Assembly: GCA_001051155.2 (NCBI GenBank)
Contig: JYIP02000008.1
Location: forward strand, 744,001-808,000
Length of the DNA stretch: 64,000 nt
Direction: 5' to 3'
DNA from: Chrysoporthe austroafricana
Lineage: Eukaryota; Ascomycota; Sordariomycetes; Diaporthales; Cryphonectriaceae
In this document: positions 10,958 through 21,473 of the stretch, piece after piece
Position numbering within the stretch: the first letter of the stretch is position 1
How the letters are laid out: the number at the start of each line of letters is the position of its first letter
Program-made: the position numbers and the translations under genes
Notes under the pieces: model-generated
Databases searched by the model: none
What the model was told of the DNA's origin: nothing
The model's input: only the letters and a program-made list of their open reading frames with translations

Positions 10958-13900
10958 TTATTGTTCGAATTCTTGAACTAACTCCTCGCACCTCCCACAC
11001 AGCTCATCCTCCCGAGGTGCGACATACCGCCAGCACCTTGGGCACTTGTGTGCCTTGGGTGGCAAGACCCAGATCTTGCACTGCACATCCGTAGAGTTAC
11101 CGTCGATACAAGGGATCTGAACGTCAGACTCATACTTCCACTCCGGCGCCTCTAGCAGTGCCTCGTTGATGTTCACAGACGAGACGACAAAAAGACTCTC
11201 GAGCTCGTCTCCGAATTGTTCGAGGATCATTTCGACTGCCGGATCAGACATCTCAATCACGACGGAGCACTGCAAAGACGAGCCCAAGACCTTGTCTCTG
11301 CGCGCAGCCTCGGTCGCAGACTTGATGCCCGCGTGAATGGCGGACAGCACTGGTATGGCCTTGCGTAGTACAGCTTCATCGCCTGGTAGCCGGCTTTCGT
11401 CGATTACTGGAGAAAGATAAAGCTGCTGGAGAGGATGGACGGCATCTTTCTTCAGCCACCCTGGAGCGTGATCCCACGCCTCTTCGACAAGCATCGGAGT
11501 GATGGGGGCCAGCATGCGCATCATACCCCAAAAGACAGGCTCCAACGCGCCGCCTCCGTCACCACAGTAGAGCCTGTCCTTCATAGCCTCGAGATAAAAG
11601 GCAGACAGGTCATTATTGACCCATCGATTCAGCGCACTGAAGCCTTTATAAAACTCAAAGTTATCATAGGCTTTGCCGACTTCGTCCATAGTATCTCGCA
11701 GTTGTATAATTGCGATGTGATCCGCGGCCGTCAGCGGCGTCGTCCGAGCAGAGTTCAGCATCGAGCCGAGCAGCATCTTGGTGATGGTTCGATACTTAAT
11801 GAGAGACGTGTGTATCGACTTCAGAACTGGTGTACCTATCACCACGTCGTGGGTGTAGTCGCTGCTGGCTGCCCAAAGCCGAAGCGCATCTGGGCCAAGG
11901 GCGTCATAGTGAGGACCGGCGCCAGTCGCCTCGTCTTTTGGGACATCTTTGCCCTTCTTTTTCTTGACCGGCGGCAATAACGTTCCTGCCACGACCTCGT
12001 TAGGAGTGAGGACGTTTCCTAAAGACTTGGACATCTTCTTTCCGTTCTTGTCTAAAGTGAAACCGTGCGTGATCAGGCACTTGAACGGAGCCAAGCCGAC
12101 ACCTTGTTTAACCAAGCTGACCTTGCCGGTGACATTTTCAGCAGACGCCGCAGCGACACGCGTCAACAGACTGGACTGAAACCAGCCACGGTGCTGGTCG
12201 GAGCCCTCAAGGTAGACATCAGCCCTGGCCCCGCCCTCCTCGGTCCAGCTACTACCGCTGTCGAACCAGACATCCATGGTATCGGTGCCGCGTCGATACT
12301 CTCCCCCGCCTTGAAAAGATGGCGGAATCCACTGAGGATCGTTCGGGTCGTCGGACCACCACGCATCGGTGCCTCTTTCTCGGATGACAGAGATGATGTG
12401 CTTCACGCTCTCTTCCGTCATGATAGCATCGCCATTGCTGTGATACAGGGCAGGAATTGGGACGCCCCACGCCCGCTGTCTTGAGATGCACCATTCGCTG
12501 CGTCCCTTGACAAAGCTTTCTAGCCTCGTCTTGCCACTGGATGGGATGAACTGCACATCATTAAGCGCCTTCAAGGCCTCATCCTTGATACCCGCAACAT
12601 CAGCAAACCACTGTGCTGTCGCCCTGACAATGATTGGTTTCTTCGTCCGCCAATCGTGGGGGTACTTGTGCTGGTACTTGTGCACGTGCAATACATCACC
12701 TCCCAAAAGCCCCAGGACCGCAGCGTTGCCTTTACCCTGCACAAATAGGCCCCGCAAGCGCTCTGGGTCTCGCGGATACGCCTCCGCGGTGAAATGACCA
12801 CGGTCATCCACCGGCGCAGAAATCTCCAGCCCAAGGGATTTGCAGACCTCGTAATCTTCGTGACCGTGCCCCGGCGCAAGATGAACTAGGCCTGATCCGG
12901 AGTCGGCTGAGACGAAGTCTGCGTGTATGATGGGCTGCTGAGGCGCAACATCTCCGTGCAGAGGATTCCGATACGTGAGGTGGCGCAACTCGGCTCCTTT
13001 GCATGAGGTGATGATGCCTGAATCGTCTGTCGGTTCGTAACCGAGATACACCTTGATCTGCGGCAAGCACTCCTTGCTCACTAAGAGCGTATCGTCACCA
13101 TGCTTCAAAACGACATAGTCCAGTTCATCATGTACAGCAATGGCCTTGTTTGCCGGTAACGTCCAGGGCGTCGTGGTCCATATGACGGCGTAGAGCTTGC
13201 CGCCGAAACCCTCTCCGAGAAGTTCACGCAACGCGCTGTCAGCCCTGTCCAGTATCGGAAAACGCACATACGCGGCCGTAGACACGTGGTCGTCTTTGTA
13301 CTCGAGCTCCGCCTCAGCAAGCGCAGTGCCCGAGGATGGCGACCAGTACACCGGCTTGAACCGTCGGTGAATCAGACCCCTCCGGACCATGCCGAGAAAC
13401 AGTTCAAGCTGCCTGATCTCGAACTCTGGATCCATGGTAGTCCACCTGCCCTCCCAGTTCGCCATGACAGCATAAGACTTGAATTCCTCCATCTGCGACC
13501 GAACCGTCCTGCTCGCTAGATCCCTCGCCGAGGCGCGGATCTCCACGGGCGTCATATTCGTATTCGCACCATGGCTCTTGCCCTTCTCCTTGGCCGAGCC
13601 CAATGTAGCCTCGAGGGCCTTGAGCTCGATAGGTAGACCATGGCAGTCCCAGCCCGGCACATATTGAACCCGATGTCCCTGCTGCACCTTGACGCGCAGT
13701 ATGATGTCCTTAAGGATCTTATTCAGGGCGTGGCCGACGTGCAATGAGCCGTTGGCGTACGGCGGGCCATCATGCAGAATGAAAGACTTCTCGAATGGTC
13801 GATTGGCAGCTTGCCATTCGTACAAGCCAGCGGTGCATCGTTGGAGATAGTGGTCCCGCAGGTGCGTTGCAGGTCGTGGTCTAAGAGAGAGGTGGTCGTC

Positions 13901-14009
13901 AACTGGGGTGTTGCAACAGAGGAAGTCTTGCACCAGCCGTTTCGAGTTACCTGACTTACGGGAAAGAGGCCTTGGGTAGTCTTATTGTCGACTGCCACGA
14001 CTTCGACAT
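10958..14009 (-). CDS. ISM1: Isoleucyl-tRNA synthetase, mitochondrial
   Basis: Charges mitochondrial tRNA-Ile with isoleucine for organelle translation. It has two exons, 14009-13960 and 13880-10958, with an intron 13959-13881 (gtaagt...tctcttag). The spliced product is 990 residues, usual for mitochondrial IleRS. The start was chosen because ATG 14009 gives a basic, acid-free leader ending in LPKASFPPRP across the junction; the longer overlapping frame from 14094 is acidic and does not join correctly. Class I signatures: HIGH variant HVGH at about 64-67, WDCHGLPIE, the editing-domain TTPWTLPANKA, WFDSGSSW, and KMSKS (KKMSKSLGN) near residue 630. The anticodon-binding domain follows. The C-terminal zinc site CPRCWRYVAPREDELCGRC is intact. 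The gene is divergent from the UDP-glycosyltransferase. Confidence 0.95.
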
Positions 14010-15259
14010 GATCCCCTACAGCCCATGTCCTCGTCGCTGGCGGCATGCCAAATTCGTGGGAGTGCTTGCGCCTAGCCACGACGGCGCGTCCCAAAAATTT
14101 CCGCTACGCGCCTGAGTCTGGGGGTTAGGGTCGTGAGGCTGGTGGTCCTCTCAGGGTTTCAGCCTCACTCTAATCTGTGCTACAAGACTGCCAGCCCAAC
14201 GGAGATCTAGTTGTGCTATTCATCATGCCCCAAGACCTGGGACTATTCCGATCACGTTGAGATGAACAGCAGCAAGACATTGACTACCTGGTCCTTGGCT
14301 GAAGCACGACCTGATCAGCTACGGTATGAGACTCTAACCTGTTTGCAATCACTCTGTTCGGGTATGTCCGTTGCAGTACGGTTCTCGAATTCAGATCTGG
14401 CTAATCTACAGGTCTGGGAATCATTTAAATTTCTGAGAACACCGGGTATCCCTCCTATCTCCACCGAGATCAGCCATTTTGATCTATTGAGATCCCCTAG
14501 TCCGAGCGCTGATTGTTGTCTTCATAATGCGAGTGATCCACCGGATCCACCCTGCAGATGGGCACGTGATTCGGTGGTAGGCATTCGGAACCGAAGGGAG
14601 CATATCAATACCAAGTCCGTGAATAGAGGTTCTCACGACTAGTGTTATCTACCTCGGTTCCCAGGAGGTCTATATTACTGAATCCCTTGCTTATTTTCCT
14701 TCCCAACCAAAAGGTCTAAATAAGCCAGACCTGGTAAGGCTGATATGCCAAATTTAAATTACAACCAGAACTTGGATAACTAATTTCTGCTAGTCCTGAT
14801 GACAAGGTACAAGTTCTGTTAGACCTGACCTGTTGCATGTCGTCTCTTTCTCCACTTAGTTTGGTGGGACCGACACGCCATCACGTACTATATAGCATGA
14901 TGGATAAAAAATAGCGCCTTGGTCATGTACAACCCAGACCTAATCGGTGTCGACCAGTGCACCTAACGAGGATAGTTTTACTATGGTGAAAAGGTACGAT
15001 ACCATAGTAGAGGCAAGGACCTTCAGGGGCAATCAGATAAGCTACTATAGTACACAGTAGAGTCTAGGCCTTATCATGGAGAGCTGAACGCAAGCAATGG
15101 ACCCAGCCATGGGCAGGTGACTGCTGCTTTTGACTGCGGTTGTAGGGGAAAGGGGTAATTATTATCTTCTCTCAGGTCGGACAACATTAGGCATCGTCTG
15201 GTTGTCTCTTCTCGTCTCTTCATTTCTCCTGAACAACTTTGAACAGCTCCTTCGTCAAG
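14010..15259. other. AT-rich intergenic region with hairpin motifs
   Basis: This is a 1.25 kb divergent upstream region of IleRS (-) and the glycosyltransferase (+). From about 14250 to 15060 it is AT-richer than the surroundings. It holds an inverted repeat TACTATGGT (14979-14987) / ACCATAGTA (15001-15009) and, 30 bp on, CTACTATAGTAC. I see no gene. Confidence 0.6.
14979..15053. repeat. Palindromic motif cluster (TACTATGGT/ACCATAGTA, CTACTATAGTAC)
   Basis: A perfect 9-bp inverted repeat (14979-14987 and 15001-15009, 13-bp loop) is followed by the near-palindrome CTACTATAGTAC at 15042-15053. The same words recur near 29.9 kb and 33.2 kb. Confidence 0.75.
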
Positions 15260-16798
15260 ATGGCCGTACCAAAAAAGATTCTGTTCATCTGCTCCAGCGA
15301 CTATGGCCAGGCCAATGTCATCCTGGCGACCTCATATGCGCTTCTGGCGACGGGAGCCCCTGTCGAGATACACATCGCGTCAGAACACCCTATGAAGCCG
15401 GAGGTTGAACACACGATGGCGCTGGCCGACGAAACTCTCAGGACAGGAGCGCCGTACAAACTTCACTTCCACGGGATCACAGGCGTGTCTCATTTCCAAG
15501 CGATGTCACGACCCGAGGCAGGTATCATGGACGCATGGGCACTTCCCTTGCCGAAGTTCTCGAATGCAGCAGTTTTCATGGGTCGTTTTTCGTATGGGGC
15601 TATGCCATGGGAGCCGGAGGAGGTTGTTGATCTTTATGCTCAGAGCGTCGACATCATCAAGAAAGTCAAGCCTGACCTCACAGTCATCGATCCACTCTAT
15701 CTGCCCGGTCTCACCGCCGCCCACCAGCTCAAAGTGAAGTGGACAGTCCTAGCTCCTAACACCATCAAGGACTTTGCCGTGCCATGCCAGCCCAAAGGCG
15801 CAGCCCTATGGAAATACCCGGTCATCGGCTCCGCCCTCCCGTACCCGGTCCCGTGGTCTCAGATGGCACATAATATAGGGCTCACACTCATCCTCGCCAA
15901 GACGATGCTGACCGATACCCGCATCAAGACGGCAGCCAGGCTCCTGAGGGAGCATGCCGGCGACGAGAACCTCGAGCTGAAGTCGCTGGCAGAGCTGGGC
16001 GTGGTTACCGCGCCACCTCCTGGGCTGAGACTCATCAGTGCATTCTCGGAGGATCTCGACTATCCTTTCGAATTCATACCTAGCCACATCATCCCGGTCG
16101 GGCCAATTGTGCGATACGCGCGGAGGCTGGCTGATATCGATCCCAGCCTTGAGAAATGGCTGTCGAACGGCCCAACGGTGTACATAAACCTGGGCACACA
16201 GTTGAAAATGACGTCGTCCGAGGCGCTGGAAATGGCAATGGCCTTGCGTGATCTCCTCGACGCGGCCGGGGCATCCTCGAAGACGCAAGTCCTCTGGAAG
16301 CTGAAGCGGAAGGCTGCTGCTTCCAAGGAAGAGAGCGGCGGCGGCGGCGAGCTCGCGTGGGAGGGAGAGTGGAAGGCCGTGCGCGATACCTTGTTGCCTG
16401 AGATGGAGGCAGGGCGCGTGCGTATCATGTCTTGGGTGGAGGCAGACCCGTGCTCGGTCCTGCTGTCCGGACATATCGTCTGCTCCGTGCACCACGGAGG
16501 CGCAAACTCACACCACGAGGCGCTTGCGGCTGGTGTGCCACAGGTCGTGCTGCCGGCATGGATCGACTGTTATGACTTTGGAAACCGCGTCGAGCTGAAC
16601 GGCGTGGGCATCAGGGCGAATAAGACAGCGGCGCCACGGTGGGCGCGTGGTGAGCTGGGCACGGCGCTGAAGGACATTCTGGTCGGAAAGAAGGCTTCCG
16701 TGTTCCGAGAGAACGCCAAGAGGCTGGCTGAGAGACATCCGGAGCATTCTGGACGGACCAAAGCTGCGAGCGTCATCCTGGAGATCCTGAATTCGTGA
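15260..16798 (+). CDS. UDP-glycosyltransferase (GT1 family)
   Basis: Transfers a sugar from a UDP-sugar to a small lipophilic acceptor. It is a single-exon gene of 512 residues. The ATG at 15260 (AAGATGGCC) is the first true ATG of the frame. The GT-B fold is apparent. The N-terminal acceptor domain begins KKILFICSSDYGQANVI. The C-terminal donor domain starts around VYINLGTQLKM, and the UDP-sugar signature VHHGGANSHHEALAAGVPQ begins near residue 410, followed by a D-x-x-x-F acidic/polar end (WIDCYDFGNRVE). There is no signal peptide and no C-terminal transmembrane anchor, so it is probably soluble and cytosolic, like other fungal GT1 enzymes that glycosylate sterols, lipids or xenobiotics. 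The acceptor is unknown. Its promoter is shared with IleRS on the other strand. Confidence 0.9.
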   Translation: MAVPKKILFICSSDYGQANVILATSYALLATGAPVEIHIASEHPMKPEVEHTMALADETLRTGAPYKLHFHGITGVSHFQAMSRPEAGIMDAWALPLPKFSNAAVFMGRFSYGAMPWEPEEVVDLYAQSVDIIKKVKPDLTVIDPLYLPGLTAAHQLKVKWTVLAPNTIKDFAVPCQPKGAALWKYPVIGSALPYPVPWSQMAHNIGLTLILAKTMLTDTRIKTAARLLREHAGDENLELKSLAELGVVTAPPPGLRLISAFSEDLDYPFEFIPSHIIPVGPIVRYARRLADIDPSLEKWLSNGPTVYINLGTQLKMTSSEALEMAMALRDLLDAAGASSKTQVLWKLKRKAAASKEESGGGGELAWEGEWKAVRDTLLPEMEAGRVRIMSWVEADPCSVLLSGHIVCSVHHGGANSHHEALAAGVPQVVLPAWIDCYDFGNRVELNGVGIRANKTAAPRWARGELGTALKDILVGKKASVFRENAKRLAERHPEHSGRTKAASVILEILNS

Positions 16799-17355
16799 TG
16801 GCCACACTGAGACCACGAGGCGTCTGAAGCCTTGGGCGGTCCAGCATTGGGTCTTAGTCTTGTTCTTGTCTCTTCTCGGACATATTTCCACACGGGGCTG
16901 CTCTCGGACGCTGCACGGAGAGCGACGATAAGTTTGATAATACATAATCTTTTCGAAAGACCAGAAACAGGATGAGACAGCGTGTTATGTATGGTATGAC
17001 CTCGGTGAGGTTCGATCTGCTGAGTTCAAATTATTACCATGGTATGGAGGAGAGTCTCGATTGGCCCCTGACCCCTGCAACCGCGAGCTTAGCTTAGCCC
17101 AGTGACGCGGTTCCAGTTGAGCTTCCAGAGCGTTCCGTGCCTCCAACCGTAGACTTCGACCTTTACCTCCACCTTGACGGGGCTCGAGCTCGATCGACGT
17201 CAACGCTGACATCCGCCTCCGACTCTGGACATTGCTGTGACGCATCACGAACAACGCTCTGCAGCAGGACGCCTTTCTGCCATCTCTCAAATGGCAGGCA
17301 CTCCTTTCTGCGTTGAAAGGTAGCGCTGAAGCATCATGATTCCCGACCAGCCGCC
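16799..17355. other. Intergenic, promoter of ZZ/EF-hand gene
   Basis: This is a same-strand gap between the glycosyltransferase stop and the next ATG. No separate gene or RNA is seen. Confidence 0.55.
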
Positions 17356-20300
17356 ATGGATCCAACTTCTTCAGCCGCCGCGACCTTGACGCGCCCGCGT
17401 CTCGCCATCCAGGTCCTCACGGGGCTCGCTGCTGGCTTCATCATCTACCAGGCCTGGCAGCAGCGCTCTCGCCAGCCGCCTTCTGTTTCTGGCGCCACTA
17501 CGGGCAGTGGTAGTGGCAGCGGTCTGCACAGGAGTAATGCTGTCCGCAGAACAGAGCGGAGCACTCGGCGCCAGATCGAGGGTGCCCTCCAGGATCTCGT
17601 GAACGGGGGCTACAACCCCGAGCAGCGACAAGAGCTCGAGGCCATCCTTCAGCGACATTTCAACCATCACGAACACCAAACGACTACGACCCCAGCAACT
17701 CTCGAATCTGACGCCCCAGACGCCGTCGCGCAGCCCGACGAAAATACCGATGTCCCGCCCCCCCGCACACCCACTGCTGCCGGACGGGCTGAGAACGATC
17801 GCAACGCCGAGACGGTAGCTGGAGATGAACCCTCGGTGCACTCCGAATGGCAAGAAGATGCATGGGCTGTGGCACCCCCTCGCTCAGGGCACAATATCGT
17901 TGGCCTGCTGTTTAGGGTCTCGGAAGACAACGCCCGGCGCAATGCCTACGTCCACCGTGGTTGCATGTGTAATGCTTGTGGGCTCCTGCCTATCCGCGGT
18001 ATACGTTATCGATGTGCCAACTGTGCCGACTTCGACCTGTGCGAGACGTGCGAGTCCCAGGGCTTGCATATCAAGACGCATGTGTTCTACAAGGTCAAGG
18101 TTCCGGCGCCGCCCTTTGGTCCCAAATCGATGCAGCCTGTGTGGTACCCTGGCGACCCTGATACGGCCCTGAGAAGTCTGCCCAATCCGCTCATCAAGCA
18201 CCTGGCGAGGGAGACGGGCTTTGAACGACCTGAGCTGGAGGCCCTGTGGGAGCAGTGGACGTTCATCGCGAATACCGAGTGGAGGGACGACCCGGATGAG
18301 CTATACCTCGCTGCAGACCGCAAGACTTTCGAGAGATACCTCGTGCCTTCGAGCGGAACTAAGCGCACCGCCCCAAACCTCATCCATGATCGGATGTTTG
18401 CCTTCTACGATACCAACGGCGACGACTTGATCAGCTTTCCTGAATTTTTAAAGGGCCTGTCCTACAAGAAAGGCAAGGAGAGACTCGAGAGGATATTTAA
18501 AGGCTACGACATCGACGGCGATGGCTACATATCTCGGCGGGACTGCTTGCGGATATTCCGAACCTACTACGTATTGTACAAGCACATGCACGGAGATGTG
18601 ATCGAGGGCCTAGACCAGCAGGCCCTGCACAATACTGACACCCAACAACTCGTCACTGGGAGACAACCCCTCAGCAGCCACTTCGGTCGCGAAGGTCGCG
18701 TGCCTGAAGCTGACCATGGACGCCGGATGGAAGGCAAAGCCTTTCACAGCAATGGCGATGTCTACATCACCGACGATAAAAATGGGGTTGTCAATGAGAC
18801 AAAACCCGATATTGGAAACCGTGATGAGATCATTTCCAGCCTCTTAAACCATGGAGACAGCGAGTACGACAGCAGGTACTATGCGTCTACTTCTGAACAC
18901 GTCACCTCCCCTAGTGGGGACGAAGTGTCGCGTATCCACTACGAGGCCATGCTCAACCCTCCCACAGAAGTCGCAGAGCTGGTGAATTTGTTGGTTGGCG
19001 AGTCGCGCAACGTCCAGCCGGGTGAGGTTTCTCCTGAAAACCGTGAGGAACAACAGAATAGCCATGATAGCGGCAGCGAAGAAGACACGTCCGTGGAAGA
19101 AGAGGATACGGAAGCACTCAGGCCATCACTGCGAGGAGCCACATCGAGTCTGCCGCCAAACACGACACTGTTGTTTTCCATTACGGCGAACGGAATCACT
19201 TCCACTGAGGTTGCTTCTTCTCCACCTGCCGCTGTGCTGAGGGAAGCTGGCGATGAGCGGTGGACTAACAGGCCACCAACCGAGAGTCAGCTAAGGGCTC
19301 AGCACCTTCGTCTTGAAGCTCATAGGAAGCGGGCGATGGAAAGAAAGCTTCGAGACGCAGTGAGAAAGAAGCTGTTTGACCGCTGGAAGAAGCGAAGTTT
19401 CTATCTGATGGAAGAGGAAGGCACGTCTCCGCCAGAAGGATTCGACGCGGAAGACGATGTTCTTGCAGATACTACGGCAACCGATGGGTTTGATTCGAAA
19501 GACGGACAGCCTCCTCTATCTGCCCGGTCGCGGTCATCTTCAAAGGTCCGATTTGCCGAGGACACCGATGACTACGAGATCAGGTCGAACCCATCCACGT
19601 CATCAAGAAGCGTACCAGAGCGTTGGGGCGGCATGGACATACCCGATGCAGAGAGAGACATGGGCAAGGAGATCCTTTATGTTGTGACGCAGCAGGCATT
19701 CAATGAAATCCTGGATGTCCTTTTCAAGGAAAAGGAGGACCTTGCTGTCAAGGCTGCCCAGTCGAAGGAATGGCGAGATGCTTATCGCGATGTTCTTGAC
19801 TCTTTTGACCCGGATCAACAGCCGCAGTCGCAGTCGCAACAACCCCAGCAACAATCTGAGACTGGTGGTGGAATAGCAGTCGTCGTTGAGGTTGATGAAA
19901 ACAAGCCCATCCAGGATAGAAACGTGGAAGAGCTCCTTGCGACCTCGGGATACTCAATTGACGAAAGTCTGGCTGTCGACGGAAACGTGGCGGGCCATGC
20001 CGAAGAAGACGATGTCGATATGAGTGAAGACGAGGAAGACCACTCAGACGAGACGTCTAAGAGCGGGTCAGAACCTGCGGTAGACGCGGTCATCTCTCGC
20101 GACCCGACTATGCCTCAATTTCGTCCCAACAGCAACGCTGACCTCTGTCGACCCTACACCTCACGCCCTAGCAAGCGCCGCAAACCCGCCAAACTCAAAA
20201 GTCTCGACGGCACCGAGCCCGGCCAGAAGGACCCCCCGGCCCTAAAAGAACGGCCCCTGACACGCCCGCCCCGCGCGGCGCTTGTTGAGTGGAAGAAGCT

Positions 20301-20445
20301 TGACGTCGCTGAGGCGGAAGCCAAGGAGCGCGGTGGGTGGGGCCGGTTGACGCTGGCCGAGTTCAAGGACATCTGGCACCGCGAGGAGAGCGGGCCCCAT
20401 CGGCTGGATTATCTGGGGACGTGGATTGACTTCTGCATACCTTAG
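17356..20445 (+). CDS. Membrane-anchored ZZ-type zinc finger and EF-hand protein
   Basis: This is a large fungal protein of unknown cellular role with calcium-sensor features; it is a single exon of 1029 residues. One N-terminal transmembrane segment (about residues 14-33) is followed by a low-complexity stretch. A ZZ zinc finger (about 199-246) has the cysteines of GCMCNACG, RYRCANC and DLCETC plus a closing HIKTH. Two adjacent EF-hands (about 350-400) have loops DTNGDDLISFPE and DIDGDGYISRRD, both with full acidic ligand positions. The remainder is disordered and acidic, with a Q-rich run near 820. The C terminus ends LGTWIDFCIP, then TAG. The ZZ finger suggests protein binding, and the EF pair suggests calcium control at a membrane. 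The frame stays open for another 112 codons after the TAG (see separate entry). Confidence 0.88.
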   Translation: MDPTSSAAATLTRPRLAIQVLTGLAAGFIIYQAWQQRSRQPPSVSGATTGSGSGSGLHRSNAVRRTERSTRRQIEGALQDLVNGGYNPEQRQELEAILQRHFNHHEHQTTTTPATLESDAPDAVAQPDENTDVPPPRTPTAAGRAENDRNAETVAGDEPSVHSEWQEDAWAVAPPRSGHNIVGLLFRVSEDNARRNAYVHRGCMCNACGLLPIRGIRYRCANCADFDLCETCESQGLHIKTHVFYKVKVPAPPFGPKSMQPVWYPGDPDTALRSLPNPLIKHLARETGFERPELEALWEQWTFIANTEWRDDPDELYLAADRKTFERYLVPSSGTKRTAPNLIHDRMFAFYDTNGDDLISFPEFLKGLSYKKGKERLERIFKGYDIDGDGYISRRDCLRIFRTYYVLYKHMHGDVIEGLDQQALHNTDTQQLVTGRQPLSSHFGREGRVPEADHGRRMEGKAFHSNGDVYITDDKNGVVNETKPDIGNRDEIISSLLNHGDSEYDSRYYASTSEHVTSPSGDEVSRIHYEAMLNPPTEVAELVNLLVGESRNVQPGEVSPENREEQQNSHDSGSEEDTSVEEEDTEALRPSLRGATSSLPPNTTLLFSITANGITSTEVASSPPAAVLREAGDERWTNRPPTESQLRAQHLRLEAHRKRAMERKLRDAVRKKLFDRWKKRSFYLMEEEGTSPPEGFDAEDDVLADTTATDGFDSKDGQPPLSARSRSSSKVRFAEDTDDYEIRSNPSTSSRSVPERWGGMDIPDAERDMGKEILYVVTQQAFNEILDVLFKEKEDLAVKAAQSKEWRDAYRDVLDSFDPDQQPQSQSQQPQQQSETGGGIAVVVEVDENKPIQDRNVEELLATSGYSIDESLAVDGNVAGHAEEDDVDMSEDEEDHSDETSKSGSEPAVDAVISRDPTMPQFRPNSNADLCRPYTSRPSKRRKPAKLKSLDGTEPGQKDPPALKERPLTRPPRAALVEWKKLDVAEAEAKERGGWGRLTLAEFKDIWHREESGPHRLDYLGTWIDFCIP

Positions 20446-20790
20446 GGAAGGGAGATGCTGAATATCCTACCGTTTATCATTTTGCAGACCTGGGGCTTGG
20501 CAGAGCCGAGCTTTGCTGATGCTGCTGCTACCGCTCCCGAATACCAGGCTCAAGACCTCAGAAGTACGATGGACCTGGATGAGGACGAGGACGAGGACAT
20601 TTACACGTTTGGTCTGCCGTTAAGCATGCGGGATGTGGTGGCAGATCCGAGAGGAGGCGAGGGCCGGCAGGGGCTCTTCATGACGGAGGAGCAGCGAGAG
20701 TGGATGATGGAATCGCTCAGGGTCGTCCGAGAGGAGGAGGCTGATCATAATTTGGCCACGGCCACGATTCTTAGGGCTTCGAGGGATTGA
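20446..20790 (+). other. Open in-frame extension after the TAG of the ZZ/EF-hand gene
   Basis: Directly after the TAG at 20443-20445 the same frame remains open to a TGA at 20788-20790. It reads as an acidic, coding-like segment (DEDEDEDIYTFGLPLSMRD, MTEEQREWMMESLR). A pyrimidine-rich acceptor-like site (ttttgcag) precedes TGGGGC at about 20487. So this could be a C-terminal exon joined by an intron covering the TAG (a weak gtggat donor at about 20420), a readthrough extension, or a decayed tail. I cannot decide. Confidence 0.45.
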
Positions 20791-21473
20791 CATGCAAGCT
20801 ATCCTGCTCTAAACTTGAGGTATTGTGACGAGTTCGTGCATAGTCGGCGTTAGACAGCGAGAGATAAAAGACAGTAAGCTCTTTCTGAAATACATTCCAT
20901 TTGACAATAGCCTGGCAGAGGTCCCGAGAGCCCTGTCCCCGATTCAACTACGCAGTCGTCAAGCTCGCGTGCATCCTGATCACATCATCTGGGAGGTAGG
21001 CGCAGTAGACCGATAACAGCGTCGACACAACTGAACGGAAATCACCAACCCAGCATGGACGCGATTCGATATACAGTTCGAGACGCACTTCTATGAGAAT
21101 ACTGGACCTTGGACCGACATCACGTGCCGTCGGTGGCGAGCTTGCAATGCTGTGATATGCCGTACTGAAGGCGCGAGCCCCACGAGATCGAGAGGGAAGA
21201 AGGATGGTGGGGACAAGGACGTCAATGAGTACAACAGAGGTGGGAAGTGAGCAGAGGGGCTCTGGACGCAAGATGAGACCAGCTTGATGCCATTTCAACT
21301 CGAGGCTATAGCCGCGGGGCCGGAGCCAACGGAACCAGAGGGGCGAACACTCTGACCTCGTGGTTACCGATCGAACGAAAAGTGTGACTATCATTACGTC
21401 GATGCACCGGTCGTCCTAACTTGACGCTGAACGAAGCCTTAGCTGGCCTTCCTGACTTTCCGGGCTAGTCTAC
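20791..21473. other. Convergent intergenic region
   Basis: This lies between the 3' ends of the ZZ/EF-hand gene and the Sam37-like gene. No gene or RNA is seen. Confidence 0.55.

Noticed and set aside
13723..14094. Alternative IleRS start in the frame from 14094
   Set aside because: Its N terminus is acidic and it cannot be spliced into the synthetase frame; ATG 14009 gives a basic leader and a perfect junction.
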